64,000 nucleotides of DNA from Jeotgalibacillus marinus. Its GTDB lineage: Bacteria; Bacillota; Bacilli; Bacillales; Jeotgalibacillaceae. Within the stretch, counting starts at the first letter, position 1; each line of letters starts with the position of its first letter. Below the pieces are notes generated by a model. That model made no database searches, was not told the origin of the DNA, and saw only the letters and a program-made list of their open reading frames with translations. Positions 43,060-51,078 of the stretch are shown piece after piece. Made by a program: the position numbers and the translations under genes. The stretch is from assembly GCF_040801915.1 (NCBI RefSeq), contig NZ_JBFMIA010000005.1, positions 1 through 64,000 on the forward strand. The letters run 5' to 3'.

Positions 43060-43281
43060 ATGCTTCTACAAATAAATCGACTGAGCATATTCTTTATCAG
43101 GAGTTATCATCTTTCAAATCCTTTAATTGTCGCCCTACAACTTCTTCAAGTTGATCGCTCTTATTTGATTCCCGCTGCCTTTATGTTTTGCTCCAGCTGT
43201 ATTCTTTATATCTGTGTATTCAAACACATACGTTTCCTAGTATTTCGTTTTTCGCACCGTCATTGTATTGGCACATTATGA
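43060..43281 (+). CDS. Small hydrophobic Cys-containing ORF, 73 aa
   Basis: The frame from ATG 43060 has a hydrophobic, Cys- and His-rich composition (AAFMFCSSCILYICVF) with at least one possible membrane segment. GGATGGGGG lies upstream, about 12 bases away, which is weak. The stop codon runs straight into a perfect 14-pair terminator, which favours a transcribed unit. The composition is unusual enough that it could also be a chance frame. Confidence 0.35.
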   Translation: MLLQINRLSIFFIRSYHLSNPLIVALQLLQVDRSYLIPAAFMFCSSCILYICVFKHIRFLVFRFSHRHCIGTL

Positions 43282-43320
43282 GAGCCTATTATTGAATGAA
43301 AAAATAATAGGCTCTCAATA
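43280..43320. terminator. Perfect 14-pair terminator
   Basis: GAGAGCCTATTATT (43280-43293) pairs exactly with AATAATAGGCTCTC (43303-43316); a T-rich tract follows on the plus strand. It separates the small ORF from the convergent minus-strand genes. Confidence 0.75.
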
Positions 43321-43393
43321 TTTTCATTATTTTTAAAAAAGTGATAACACTGTGTTATTAAATCCCGAACTTTTCACAGGCAGCTCATCTCTA

Positions 43394-43579
43394 CTATCGC
43401 TGATCATGCATCCGAGCAATTTGGTATCTTCTAAATGCAATGAACGCATTAATCACACAGATAACGCCAAATAAAGACGCCATGGCATAATCGCCTCTAA
43501 CTATGTTTTGAACCGTCCAAAAACCAGTTATAGATGCAAAAATCACATTGACGGCGATCATTACTGGCTGATACCTCAT
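43394..43579 (-). CDS. Small two-helix membrane protein
   Basis: A 61-residue protein with two hydrophobic helices (about residues 7-24 and 30-48) and a basic end (RRYQIARMHDQR). It resembles small Bacillus membrane proteins of the YdiK/DUF4305 kind in size and layout, but I cannot assign it firmly. AGGGGGACTGAC lies upstream of ATG 43579. The gene at 43595 ends 15 bases upstream of its start, so they may be co-transcribed. Confidence 0.6.
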   Translation of the reverse strand: MRYQPVMIAVNVIFASITGFWTVQNIVRGDYAMASLFGVICVINAFIAFRRYQIARMHDQR

Positions 43580-43594
43580 GTCAGTCCCCCTCTT

Positions 43595-44023
43595 CTATTT
43601 TATATCTATCCTATTAAGTCCATCTTGGTCTAGTTGATCCAAATACTTATCTTCAAGTTCCAGTAATAGAAGTCCAGCCTCATCTGTACTTATTTCTTTT
43701 GCGTCTAACATTGCCTCCACTTTATTTCTAGCAAGTGTTGCAGCAAGCTGATCTGGGAATATTTCTTGTTCATATTTAAGCATCGCGGTATCAAATTCAT
43801 TTTCCATTAATGGAGTTGGAAAATATTGATCTAAATCCTTATCAAATAGAACATAGTCTTCATAGCCAAAGTCTTTTGCTAAAGAAAACAGATACTGCTC
43901 CGTTGCAATATACGATTCGTCATTTTCTTCATTTTCATCTTTCATCGAGTGAAGAACTAAATCGCCCAAATAAAATGCTTGTAGTATCTTTTTATATTGC
44001 TCTTTTGTTACTTCAATGTTCAT
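43595..44023 (-). CDS. Conserved hypothetical acidic protein, 142 aa
   Basis: A soluble, acidic, mostly helical protein (LLLLELEDKYLDQLDQDG near the C-terminus; MKDENEENDES in the first third). There is no known motif. AGGAGCGGGTG lies upstream of ATG 44023, a good ribosome binding site. It is probably in one unit with the small membrane protein gene downstream. Confidence 0.6.
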   Translation of the reverse strand: MNIEVTKEQYKKILQAFYLGDLVLHSMKDENEENDESYIATEQYLFSLAKDFGYEDYVLFDKDLDQYFPTPLMENEFDTAMLKYEQEIFPDQLAATLARNKVEAMLDAKEISTDEAGLLLLELEDKYLDQLDQDGLNRIDIK

Positions 44024-44093
44024 TTAGCACCCGCTCCTATAAATTAGTTACTCCTAGCTTGTCGTTAAATAATCTCTTTTTCAATTTTACCCA

Positions 44094-44120
44094 AAAAAAG
44101 GATGGGTACATAACCCATCC
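44094..44120 (-). terminator. Terminator of the cvfB-like gene
   Basis: On the minus strand GGATGGGT pairs with ACCCATCC, followed by seven T. It lies just after the stop at 44128. Confidence 0.85.
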
Positions 44121-44127
44121 TGTTCAA

Positions 44128-45009
44128 TCACTCTTCTGTATTCGTCTCGATCAAATAAGTCCATCCATCTTCTTGACGAATTTTCTTTTCTTTATATAAC
44201 TTTCCCAATGCTCGTTTAAATGCACCCTTACTCATACCAAACGTTTCCTTGATCAAATCAGGGTCGCTTTTGTCCCAAAATGGCATCTCACCATTATGAT
44301 CTTGAATATATTGCAACAACACACCCGCATCTCCAACCATTTTGTCTTGTTTTCGAGGTACGAGTGAACCATTTAACGAGCCATCGTCTTTTACACCAAT
44401 GATTCGAACGGTCAGCTCTTCACCTAAACGAGGTTCACTGTGTCGTTCGCTCTCGTGCACAAAGCATAGGTAGCCTTCTTCTGTTAATAGAAACGTACCC
44501 ACACGTAATAAGCGGTAAGGACGTGCTTTAAGCTCTTTGTTATGCAGCTCTGGTTCCGCGCGATTTGACAGGACTTGAACCACTTCTTCTGTAGCAAGTC
44601 TTGCAAACATATTGCCACTGCGATCTGTTCTAAGTGTTACATACAAATAATCTCCTGCTTTTGGCCATACATGTCGGGCGGCAGGTAAATCCATTGAGAC
44701 AACGGTAACTTCACGTGAAATACCAATATCAAGCGCTGCACCGTCCCGCTCATTAATTTTAATCACTTTTGCCCAGCCATATGTACCTTTACGAATTTCT
44801 GGAATGTTCATGGATGCCACAACGCGTCCACGACGATCAGCATAAAGGAAAAACTCGCGGCTTTCACCAATAGTTAGTTCTTCTGTTATCTCTGATTCAT
44901 TTAATGGGAATTCTTCGGATCCTCTAATTAAATAATAGCCAAATGGCGCTTCTCTATCGACCGTTAAACGCTGAACGGTCCCTGTGATTGATTCTTCTTG
45001 TTGGTACAT
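44128..45009 (-). CDS. cvfB: YitL/CvfB-family S1-like RNA-binding protein
   Basis: A 293-residue cytoplasmic protein with successive S1-like beta-barrels (VQRLTVDREAPFGYYLIRGS; GTYGWAKVIKINERDGAALDIG) and a C-terminal winged helix (IKETFGMSKGAFKRALGKLYKEKKI). This is the layout of Staphylococcus CvfB and B. subtilis YitL, RNA-binding proteins linked to virulence gene expression in S. aureus. GGAGGATTTTAT lies upstream of ATG 45009. It is single, with its own terminator. Confidence 0.88.
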   Translation of the reverse strand: MYQQEESITGTVQRLTVDREAPFGYYLIRGSEEFPLNESEITEELTIGESREFFLYADRRGRVVASMNIPEIRKGTYGWAKVIKINERDGAALDIGISREVTVVSMDLPAARHVWPKAGDYLYVTLRTDRSGNMFARLATEEVVQVLSNRAEPELHNKELKARPYRLLRVGTFLLTEEGYLCFVHESERHSEPRLGEELTVRIIGVKDDGSLNGSLVPRKQDKMVGDAGVLLQYIQDHNGEMPFWDKSDPDLIKETFGMSKGAFKRALGKLYKEKKIRQEDGWTYLIETNTEE

Positions 45010-45077
45010 ATAAAATCCTCCTGTTACGTTCTCATATTAAAATAAAATAAAAGTGTATCATCAACCAGTTCCCCGAG

Positions 45078-45126
45078 GTGATATGTCAACCACTAGGACG
45101 CCTTCTATAAGAGGTTGACTTATCAC
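45078..45126. repeat. 14-base inverted repeat
   Basis: GTGATATGTCAACC (45078-45091) and GGTTGACTTATCAC (45113-45126) pair with one mismatch around a 21-base loop. It lies between the cvfB-like gene and the DUF4139 gene. There is no T-run, so it is not a standard terminator; it could be an operator, an attenuator or a small repeat element. Confidence 0.6.
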
Positions 45127-45221
45127 AAGCCGCTTCCACTTTTGATTGTCAATTTGTTAAATCTACCATGAAATGTTTGAAAAGTACATGTATATTCAGC
45201 TTTATGCAATGAGTAAAGCCT

Positions 45222-46487
45222 TTATTTTTTCTTCACTTTCACCGTAAATGTAACCACTTTTGATTGCTCGGGCGCTAACGTTGTATGAAGCTGCAGCTCA
45301 CTTGCTGATTGATATAAAATATCTTCGGAAGCTTCAATCAATTCCCACGTCTTATAGTAGAATGGATGAATGATCACCATTTCAGCTTCTTGATCTTTGC
45401 CATTGCGTAATCGATACTCGTGCTCTTCAATCGTATCTTCACCACTTTTATATCTTCTTATAAGAGCATATTCACTGTCGATATCAACAGCACGACCAAA
45501 CTGTGATTCAATTTCTTTATTTTTTGGGCTATACGAAATGCGGTCTTCTCCAGCAAAAAGAACTTGATCGTTACGTTCATAGTAAAAAGTCATAATCCCT
45601 TTTGCGAGTGGCATGTCACTATCATGTTTCCACGCAATGGTTGATATAGGATGTTCATGCCCAGGTATTGCGACATAATATAGACGATAAGGGAGTATCG
45701 AATCAATAAAAGGAATGACTGTTGATTGTTGATCGTGTAAATCCACTCGAAACGGAATAGTGAACAAATGTAATTCTCCTTCCCCTTCCTCCGTTACGAT
45801 AGACTCTGAGCTATCCATCAACATCATCGATTTATTTTGTTGGATATAAGTAGGTTCTTCTTGGCGGATGCGTTTCGTTTCACCTGCCATGGTTTGAAGA
45901 GAAACGTTAATAAAAGATGAACCTGTATTATTTTTCACCTCAATAAAACCATTCACTTTCATTTTATCTTTTCCCAGTAAAACCAGATAATGCGCTTGCC
46001 ACGACAACTCATTCGTTAAATACGTCATCGTAAAAGCGTTTGGCCAAACGTTCTCATCTACTCGAAATAGAAATGTGTGTAAGTTACTGACAGTTGGAGG
46101 GATCGATAAAATGGCAACTTCGCCATCTGGGTTCAATAAAATCTCTTTTGTTCGTATATTTTTCAACACTAAATCTGGCACAGATGCAATCAACCGATGA
46201 CGTTCCTTTGGAGTGCCTTCAGCACCAAAAAGAATAATTTCTCCTGTTAAAGCTTGAAGGATCGTCAATTGACTTACTCCAGACGCGCGTTGAATCGACC
46301 ATTCTTCTACAGCGATTTCGTTAAGTATCAAGCTATTTAAATCAATTGTTTGTGGTAAGTCTTGGATGCGAATCCATTGGGATGAATCAGTGGGTAGCTT
46401 ACGCTTTTCAGTAACTAAAGCAAAATTTCCTTCGTATACGACAAGCTTAAGATCTTCACGATGACTTTCATTCGATTGAAACGTCAT
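45222..46487 (-). CDS. DUF4139-domain protein
   Basis: A 421-residue protein without signal peptide or membrane segment. The central block NELSWQAHYLVLLGKDKMKV and NGFIEVKNNTGSSFINVSLQTMAGE (residues about 160-204) is the hallmark of DUF4139 (also in mucoidy-inhibitor-A-like proteins), where WxAxY and N-x-x-G-x-x are conserved. The function of the family is unknown. ATG 46487 is chosen because AGGGAGGGG lies six bases upstream; a TTG one codon earlier also opens the frame. It is divergent from the aminotransferase gene. Confidence 0.8.
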   Translation of the reverse strand: MTFQSNESHREDLKLVVYEGNFALVTEKRKLPTDSSQWIRIQDLPQTIDLNSLILNEIAVEEWSIQRASGVSQLTILQALTGEIILFGAEGTPKERHRLIASVPDLVLKNIRTKEILLNPDGEVAILSIPPTVSNLHTFLFRVDENVWPNAFTMTYLTNELSWQAHYLVLLGKDKMKVNGFIEVKNNTGSSFINVSLQTMAGETKRIRQEEPTYIQQNKSMMLMDSSESIVTEEGEGELHLFTIPFRVDLHDQQSTVIPFIDSILPYRLYYVAIPGHEHPISTIAWKHDSDMPLAKGIMTFYYERNDQVLFAGEDRISYSPKNKEIESQFGRAVDIDSEYALIRRYKSGEDTIEEHEYRLRNGKDQEAEMVIIHPFYYKTWELIEASEDILYQSASELQLHTTLAPEQSKVVTFTVKVKKK

Positions 46488-46616
46488 CAAACCCCTCCCT
46501 TAGAGATCTTTTTTTAAAAGTCTTCTAAATGTTTGTTTTTATATTGTCGTACTTTTTGGTACAATGTTGAAGATCCATTTAGCGCTATAAATATACATAG
46601 AAATGAGGGATTATGG

Positions 46617-47801
46617 ATGGAGTTTCCACTTGCGCAGCGAATGGCAGGCTTTAAGACATTGATTTTCAGTGAATTATCTGCATATAAACAACAAAAGATT
46701 GGTGAAGGCGCCGCCATGATCGATCTCAGCATCGGTAGTCCGGACTTAGCACCTCCTGCATTTATTAGAGAGACGATATCTACATTGTCCTTAGACGACG
46801 ATCAATATGGCTATACACTTACAGGTATCAAAGAATTTAATGAAGCTGTTTCAACCTATTACAAAAACGAACATCGCGTAACATTAAACCCTACAAATCA
46901 AGTTATGCTATCAATGGGTTCACAAGACGCACTTGTACATTTACCAATGGTGTTTGCGAACCCTGGTGATTATATATTAGTACCTGATCCTGGCTACACA
47001 GCTTATGAGACAGGGATTGCAATGGCAGAAGCAGAGCCCTATTATATGCCCCTAAAAGCAGACAATGGCTTTTTACCAGATCTTTCGGCCATTCCAGAAG
47101 AAGTCGCAGATCAAACAGCTTTGATGATTTTAAACTTCCCAGGTAATCCCGTTCCTGTCCAAGCAACAGAATCTTTCTATAGAGAAGCGATTGCTTTTGC
47201 AAAAAAACATCATATTTTACTTGTCCATGACTTTGCATATGGTGAGCTTTATTATGACGGAAAAAAACCAAAGAGTTTCTTATCGATCCCTGGAGCAATT
47301 GACGTTGGTGTTGAGACCAATTCACTCTCAAAAAGCTTTAACATGGCTGGTTGTCGAATAGGTTACATAGCTGGCAATCATCAAGTCATTGATGCGGTTA
47401 ATCAAATGAAATCAAATTTAGATTATGGTGTATTTAGGCCAATTCAAGTAGCTGCCGCAAAAGCACTGACTGAAGGAGATTGGTATGGTGTGGAGGCGCG
47501 TGCTATTTATCAAGAGCGTCGTGATCATCTTATCGAGAGTACAAAAACGATTGGCTGGGACATACCATCTCCAGAAGGAGGAATGTTCGTGTGGGCGCCT
47601 ATTCCTGAAGGGATCACATCAATGGAGTTTAGTCGTAAGTTGATGGATGAAGCGCATGTTGTTGTGACACCAGGTCATGCGTTTGGTCCAAGTGGTGAAG
47701 GCTATGTGCGAATTGCACTTGTACAGGATAAAGAATTGCTCATCGAAGCAGCAAAACGAATTGGAAAACTTTCACTGTTCAAGCCACTGGCAACCACATA
47801 A
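46617..47801 (+). CDS. Class I/II aminotransferase
   Basis: A fold-type I PLP aminotransferase of 394 residues, close to the LL-diaminopimelate/aspartate aminotransferase group (DAPAT-like). Motifs are IDLSIGSPDLAPP, YGYTLTGIKEFNEAVSTYY, NFPGNPVPVQAT, VHDFAYGELYYDG and the PLP Lys in TNSLSKSFNMAGCRIGY (about residue 237). The longest frame starts at 46533, but ATG 46617 with GAGGGAT upstream gives the family-like N-terminus. It could act in lysine or general amino acid synthesis; the substrate is not decided. Confidence 0.87.
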   Translation: MEFPLAQRMAGFKTLIFSELSAYKQQKIGEGAAMIDLSIGSPDLAPPAFIRETISTLSLDDDQYGYTLTGIKEFNEAVSTYYKNEHRVTLNPTNQVMLSMGSQDALVHLPMVFANPGDYILVPDPGYTAYETGIAMAEAEPYYMPLKADNGFLPDLSAIPEEVADQTALMILNFPGNPVPVQATESFYREAIAFAKKHHILLVHDFAYGELYYDGKKPKSFLSIPGAIDVGVETNSLSKSFNMAGCRIGYIAGNHQVIDAVNQMKSNLDYGVFRPIQVAAAKALTEGDWYGVEARAIYQERRDHLIESTKTIGWDIPSPEGGMFVWAPIPEGITSMEFSRKLMDEAHVVVTPGHAFGPSGEGYVRIALVQDKELLIEAAKRIGKLSLFKPLATT

Positions 47802-47811
47802 TCTTTTAAAT

Positions 47812-47845
47812 AAGGGAAAACGCAAACAAGCGTTTTCCCTTTTAA
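47812..47845. terminator. Bidirectional terminator
   Basis: AAGGGAAAACGC and GCGTTTTCCCTT form a perfect 12-pair stem around AAACAA, with a T-run after it. It serves the aminotransferase gene and the convergent padR. Confidence 0.9.
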
Positions 47846-48219
47846 AATACTGATTTTAAAATGTTCTCGATAATTCGTTTTTGTTCTTCAAACAACGGTA
47901 AAAATTGCTTCTTCATGAGACCAAATTCTTCTCTACCTTGATCAGATAAGCGATACCAATAGACTTTTTGACGTTTTTTTTCATAAGACTTGTAGTCATC
48001 AGTACGGTTTAATAGACCTTCTTCTGTCATACCATGCAAAGCATCAAGGAGTGTACTTGGCGCCGGCTCCCAATTTCCCCCTACTTTTCGAAACTCTCCT
48101 TTGAAATGTTCACTAATCATGCCTGAATGTTGGAGCGATAACAAATGTAAAATATAAAATTTCGTAAATTGAGACGCACTCATATTTAACGCAAATTTCT
48201 TCGGATTATTTTTACTCAT
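47842..48219 (-). CDS. PadR-family transcriptional regulator
   Basis: A 125-residue protein with a PadR winged helix: FYILHLLSLQHSGMISEHF, APSTLLDALHGMTEEGLLNR (recognition helix and wing start) and KRQKVYWYRLSDQGREEFG with the typical wing. PadR proteins repress efflux pump or stress genes, and the target here is unknown. GGGGGAGAGCAG lies upstream of the start at 48219. It is divergent from pepF and convergent with the aminotransferase gene. Confidence 0.87.
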   Translation of the reverse strand: MSKNNPKKFALNMSASQFTKFYILHLLSLQHSGMISEHFKGEFRKVGGNWEPAPSTLLDALHGMTEEGLLNRTDDYKSYEKKRQKVYWYRLSDQGREEFGLMKKQFLPLFEEQKRIIENILKSVF

Positions 48220-48417
48220 CTGCTCTCCCCCGTCTCCAAAAGATAGATTCTTTTGTTAATTTTACCACAGAAGATTTTTCAAATCTATATAAAACGATCA
48301 TATGTTCCTCATTAATAAAGACAGCATTTTTCTTGAATGAAAAAACTAACGCAATTATCAATCTATTCTGTATAATATGTAGTGAGTCTAAATATACGTA
48401 GGAAGGAATGATTTTTT

Positions 48418-50241
48418 TTGAGCACTACGAACGTACATGCATCTAGACGATTGTCACGAAGTGAAGTACCTGAGGATCAAACATGGGATTTGACCGATTT
48501 ATATCCGTCAAAGGAAGCATGGGAAGAAGCCTTGCACTCACTTTCCCCGCAAGCAGACAAGCTAGTTAACTATAAAGGAACGCTTCATAAAGACAAAGAT
48601 CAAGTCGCATCCTGCCTTCAGGCTTATGAAGAATTGGTTATTCAACTTGGCCGTGTTTCTACGTATTCAAACCTAAAATTTGCTTGTGAAGGAACTGATA
48701 CTGAAAACCAAGCAAATGCTTCTCGTGTTGGAGCGATTCTTGCAGCGATTAGTGGCAAACTATCATTTATTTCTACAGAGCTTTCTTTATATACAGAAGA
48801 TGAGTTAAAAACATTGGTCCAAGATGATGGCCCTATCCAAGCATTTCGCACCATGATCGAAGAACTGATTGAGTGGCAGCCGTTTATGCTTTCCCCTGAA
48901 ACAGAAGAAGCCTTAGCAGCACTTGGACAAGTACTTGGTAGTCCGCATAACATTTATGAGCGTAGTAAAATGTCTGACATGACGTTTGCAGACATCGAGC
49001 TTTCTAACGGTGAAACATTACCAAACTCATTTGCTCTATTTGAAGACCGCTATGAGTTTGCAAAAGATACAGAAACACGAAGAAAAGCGTATGAATCGTT
49101 TTCTAAAACATTAAAACGCTATGAAAATACATTTGCCGCTACGTATGAAACAGAGATTACAAAACAAGTAACTCTTGCTAAATTACGTGGATTTGATTCT
49201 GTTACTGATATGTTATTGCATCCACAACAAGTAACGCGTGACATGTACAACAATCAACTTGACATCATCCAGAAGGAACTTGCTCCACACATGAGAAAGC
49301 TTGCAAAATTGCGTAAAAAAGTGCTCGGTTTAGATAAAATGACATTTGCCGACCTAAAAGCACCGCTTGATCCAGATTTCAACCCACCTACCTCTTACGA
49401 AAGTGCAGGCGATGTGATTTTGGAATCCTTGCAAGTGATGGGTCCGGAATATCTTGAGATGATAAAAAAAGGATTAAATAATCGTTGGGTTGACCTGTCA
49501 GATAACATTGGAAAATCAACGGGTGCCTTTTGCTCAAGTCCTTATAATGTTCACCCGTATATTCTAATGACATGGACGGATACGATGCGTGGTGCATTCG
49601 TTCTCACGCATGAATTCGGACATGCAGGTCACTTTTATTTAGCGGGGAAAAATCAAAGCCAAACGAACACCCGCCCATCTCGTTACTTTGTGGAAGCTCC
49701 TTCAACGATGAACGAATTACTACTTGGTCGTCATTTACTAAAAACAACAACTGATCCACGGATGAAACGTTGGGTGATTCTTCAATTCTTAGGTACGTAC
49801 TATCATAACTTTGTCACCCATTTACTTGAGGGTGAATTGCAACGTCGTGTGTACCAGCTTGCAGATGACGGCAAAGCAATCAATGCTGCGGTTCTTTCTG
49901 AACAAAAGCATGAACTGTTAAGCGCGTTCTGGGGCGATTCAGTCGAAATAGATGAGCATGCATCACTTACATGGATGAGGCAGCCACACTATTACATGGA
50001 GCTTTATCCATACACCTATAGTGCTGGATTAACAGCTTCAACAGCCGTTTCTCAATTGATTGAAGAGGAAGGCCAGCCTGCTGTAGATCGCTGGTTAGAA
50101 GTATTAAAAGCAGGTGGTACGAAATCACCACTTGAACTACTGAAACATGCGGGTGTAGACATGTCGACATCTGACCCAATCAAAAAAGCAGTAGCATTTG
50201 TCGGCGAATTGGTTGATGAGCTAGAAAAAAGCTACGAATAA
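48418..50241 (+). CDS. pepF: Oligoendopeptidase F (M3B metallopeptidase)
   Basis: A cytoplasmic zinc peptidase of 607 residues that cleaves oligopeptides. The zinc motif HEFGH (in LTHEFGHAGHFYLAG, about residue 395) and the downstream Glu ligand in FVEAPSTMNELLLG are present. N-terminal helical domains begin DQTWDLTDLYPSKEAWEEAL, as in all PepF proteins. The start is TTG 48418, preceded by GGAAGGA. A 17-pair terminator follows, so the gene is monocistronic. Confidence 0.95.
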   Translation: MSTTNVHASRRLSRSEVPEDQTWDLTDLYPSKEAWEEALHSLSPQADKLVNYKGTLHKDKDQVASCLQAYEELVIQLGRVSTYSNLKFACEGTDTENQANASRVGAILAAISGKLSFISTELSLYTEDELKTLVQDDGPIQAFRTMIEELIEWQPFMLSPETEEALAALGQVLGSPHNIYERSKMSDMTFADIELSNGETLPNSFALFEDRYEFAKDTETRRKAYESFSKTLKRYENTFAATYETEITKQVTLAKLRGFDSVTDMLLHPQQVTRDMYNNQLDIIQKELAPHMRKLAKLRKKVLGLDKMTFADLKAPLDPDFNPPTSYESAGDVILESLQVMGPEYLEMIKKGLNNRWVDLSDNIGKSTGAFCSSPYNVHPYILMTWTDTMRGAFVLTHEFGHAGHFYLAGKNQSQTNTRPSRYFVEAPSTMNELLLGRHLLKTTTDPRMKRWVILQFLGTYYHNFVTHLLEGELQRRVYQLADDGKAINAAVLSEQKHELLSAFWGDSVEIDEHASLTWMRQPHYYMELYPYTYSAGLTASTAVSQLIEEEGQPAVDRWLEVLKAGGTKSPLELLKHAGVDMSTSDPIKKAVAFVGELVDELEKSYE

Positions 50242-50242
50242 T

Positions 50243-50283
50243 GAAAGGATGGATTCAGCGCAATGCTGAATCCATCCTTTCAT
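50243..50283. terminator. Perfect 17-pair terminator hairpin
   Basis: Arms at 50243-50259 and 50265-50281 pair perfectly around a five-base loop. It lies between the pepF stop and the convergent mhqD stop and has only short T/A flanks. Confidence 0.85.
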
Positions 50284-50286
50284 CGA

Positions 50287-50895
50287 TTAATACCCTTTTA
50301 ATTTTTCATACCATTGTTTCGCCGCTTGTGCTTCATCTTGTGTAAGCTGATGACCTTGACTATGCCAATATACATCTATGCTTGCTCCTGCCTCTTTTAA
50401 GAGCTTTTCTAAATCATTCGTTTCTTGCGGTGGACAAATGGGATCATTGTCACCAGCTGTAATCAGCACAGGTACATTGGAAACATCAGGAAGCTCCTTA
50501 TTACGAATCGGCACCATTGGATGATGCAAAATCGCAGCCTTTAAAACATTGCTGTAATGGAACAACAAGCTTCCTGCAATGTTCGCTCCATTTGAATAGC
50601 CGATAGCAATCACGTTCTCGCGGTCAAAGCCATAATCCTTAGCTGCTTTATCGATGAAGTTATGCAATTCTTCAGTGCGGAACTTTAAGTCCTCAAGATC
50701 AAATACCCCTTCTGCTAAACGTTTGAAAAAGCGTGGCATACCATTTTCGGATACATTCCCCCGAACGCTTAACACGCTCGCTTCTTGATCAATTATGTCA
50801 GCAAGTGGCAACAAGTCTTGTTCTGTACCGCCTGTGCCATGTAGTAAAAGAAACGTTGGTTTTGATTTTAATCCTTCTTTGAAAATATGTTTCAT
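50287..50895 (-). CDS. mhqD: MhqD-like carboxylesterase/hydrolase
   Basis: A 202-residue alpha/beta hydrolase of the phospholipase/carboxylesterase family. The oxyanion segment LLLHGTGGTEQDLLPLA, nucleophile elbow GYSNGAN (Ser about 103), Asp in AGDNDPICPP and His in SQGHQLTQDE give a complete triad. The sequence follows B. subtilis MhqD closely (VLSVRGNVSENGMPRFFKRL), a hydrolase of the quinone-responsive MhqR regulon. No mhqR or dioxygenase gene is adjacent here. GGGTGAAGG lies upstream of ATG 50895. Confidence 0.9.
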   Translation of the reverse strand: MKHIFKEGLKSKPTFLLLHGTGGTEQDLLPLADIIDQEASVLSVRGNVSENGMPRFFKRLAEGVFDLEDLKFRTEELHNFIDKAAKDYGFDRENVIAIGYSNGANIAGSLLFHYSNVLKAAILHHPMVPIRNKELPDVSNVPVLITAGDNDPICPPQETNDLEKLLKEAGASIDVYWHSQGHQLTQDEAQAAKQWYEKLKGY

Positions 50896-51078
50896 CCTTC
50901 ACCCTTCCCTTCTACATATGGTCTATCTTGATTGTAACCAACGCCCTACATTATTTCAAATTTAAAATATATCAATTCAAGATAAATTGATTCCTACATT
51001 ATTTCATCTAAAAACAAGCGAACATGTATATTTAATGTTATAATGCATTGATTAGTACGTGTATGGAGGGAAATTATT

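Noticed and set aside
46544..46565. Promoter TTGTCG ... TACAAT before the aminotransferase gene
   Set aside because: The spacer is only ten bases, too short for a sigma-A promoter.
46903..47331. Minus-strand ORF of 142 residues within the aminotransferase gene
   Set aside because: It is antisense to conserved PLP-enzyme motifs, with Leu/Gln-rich random composition.
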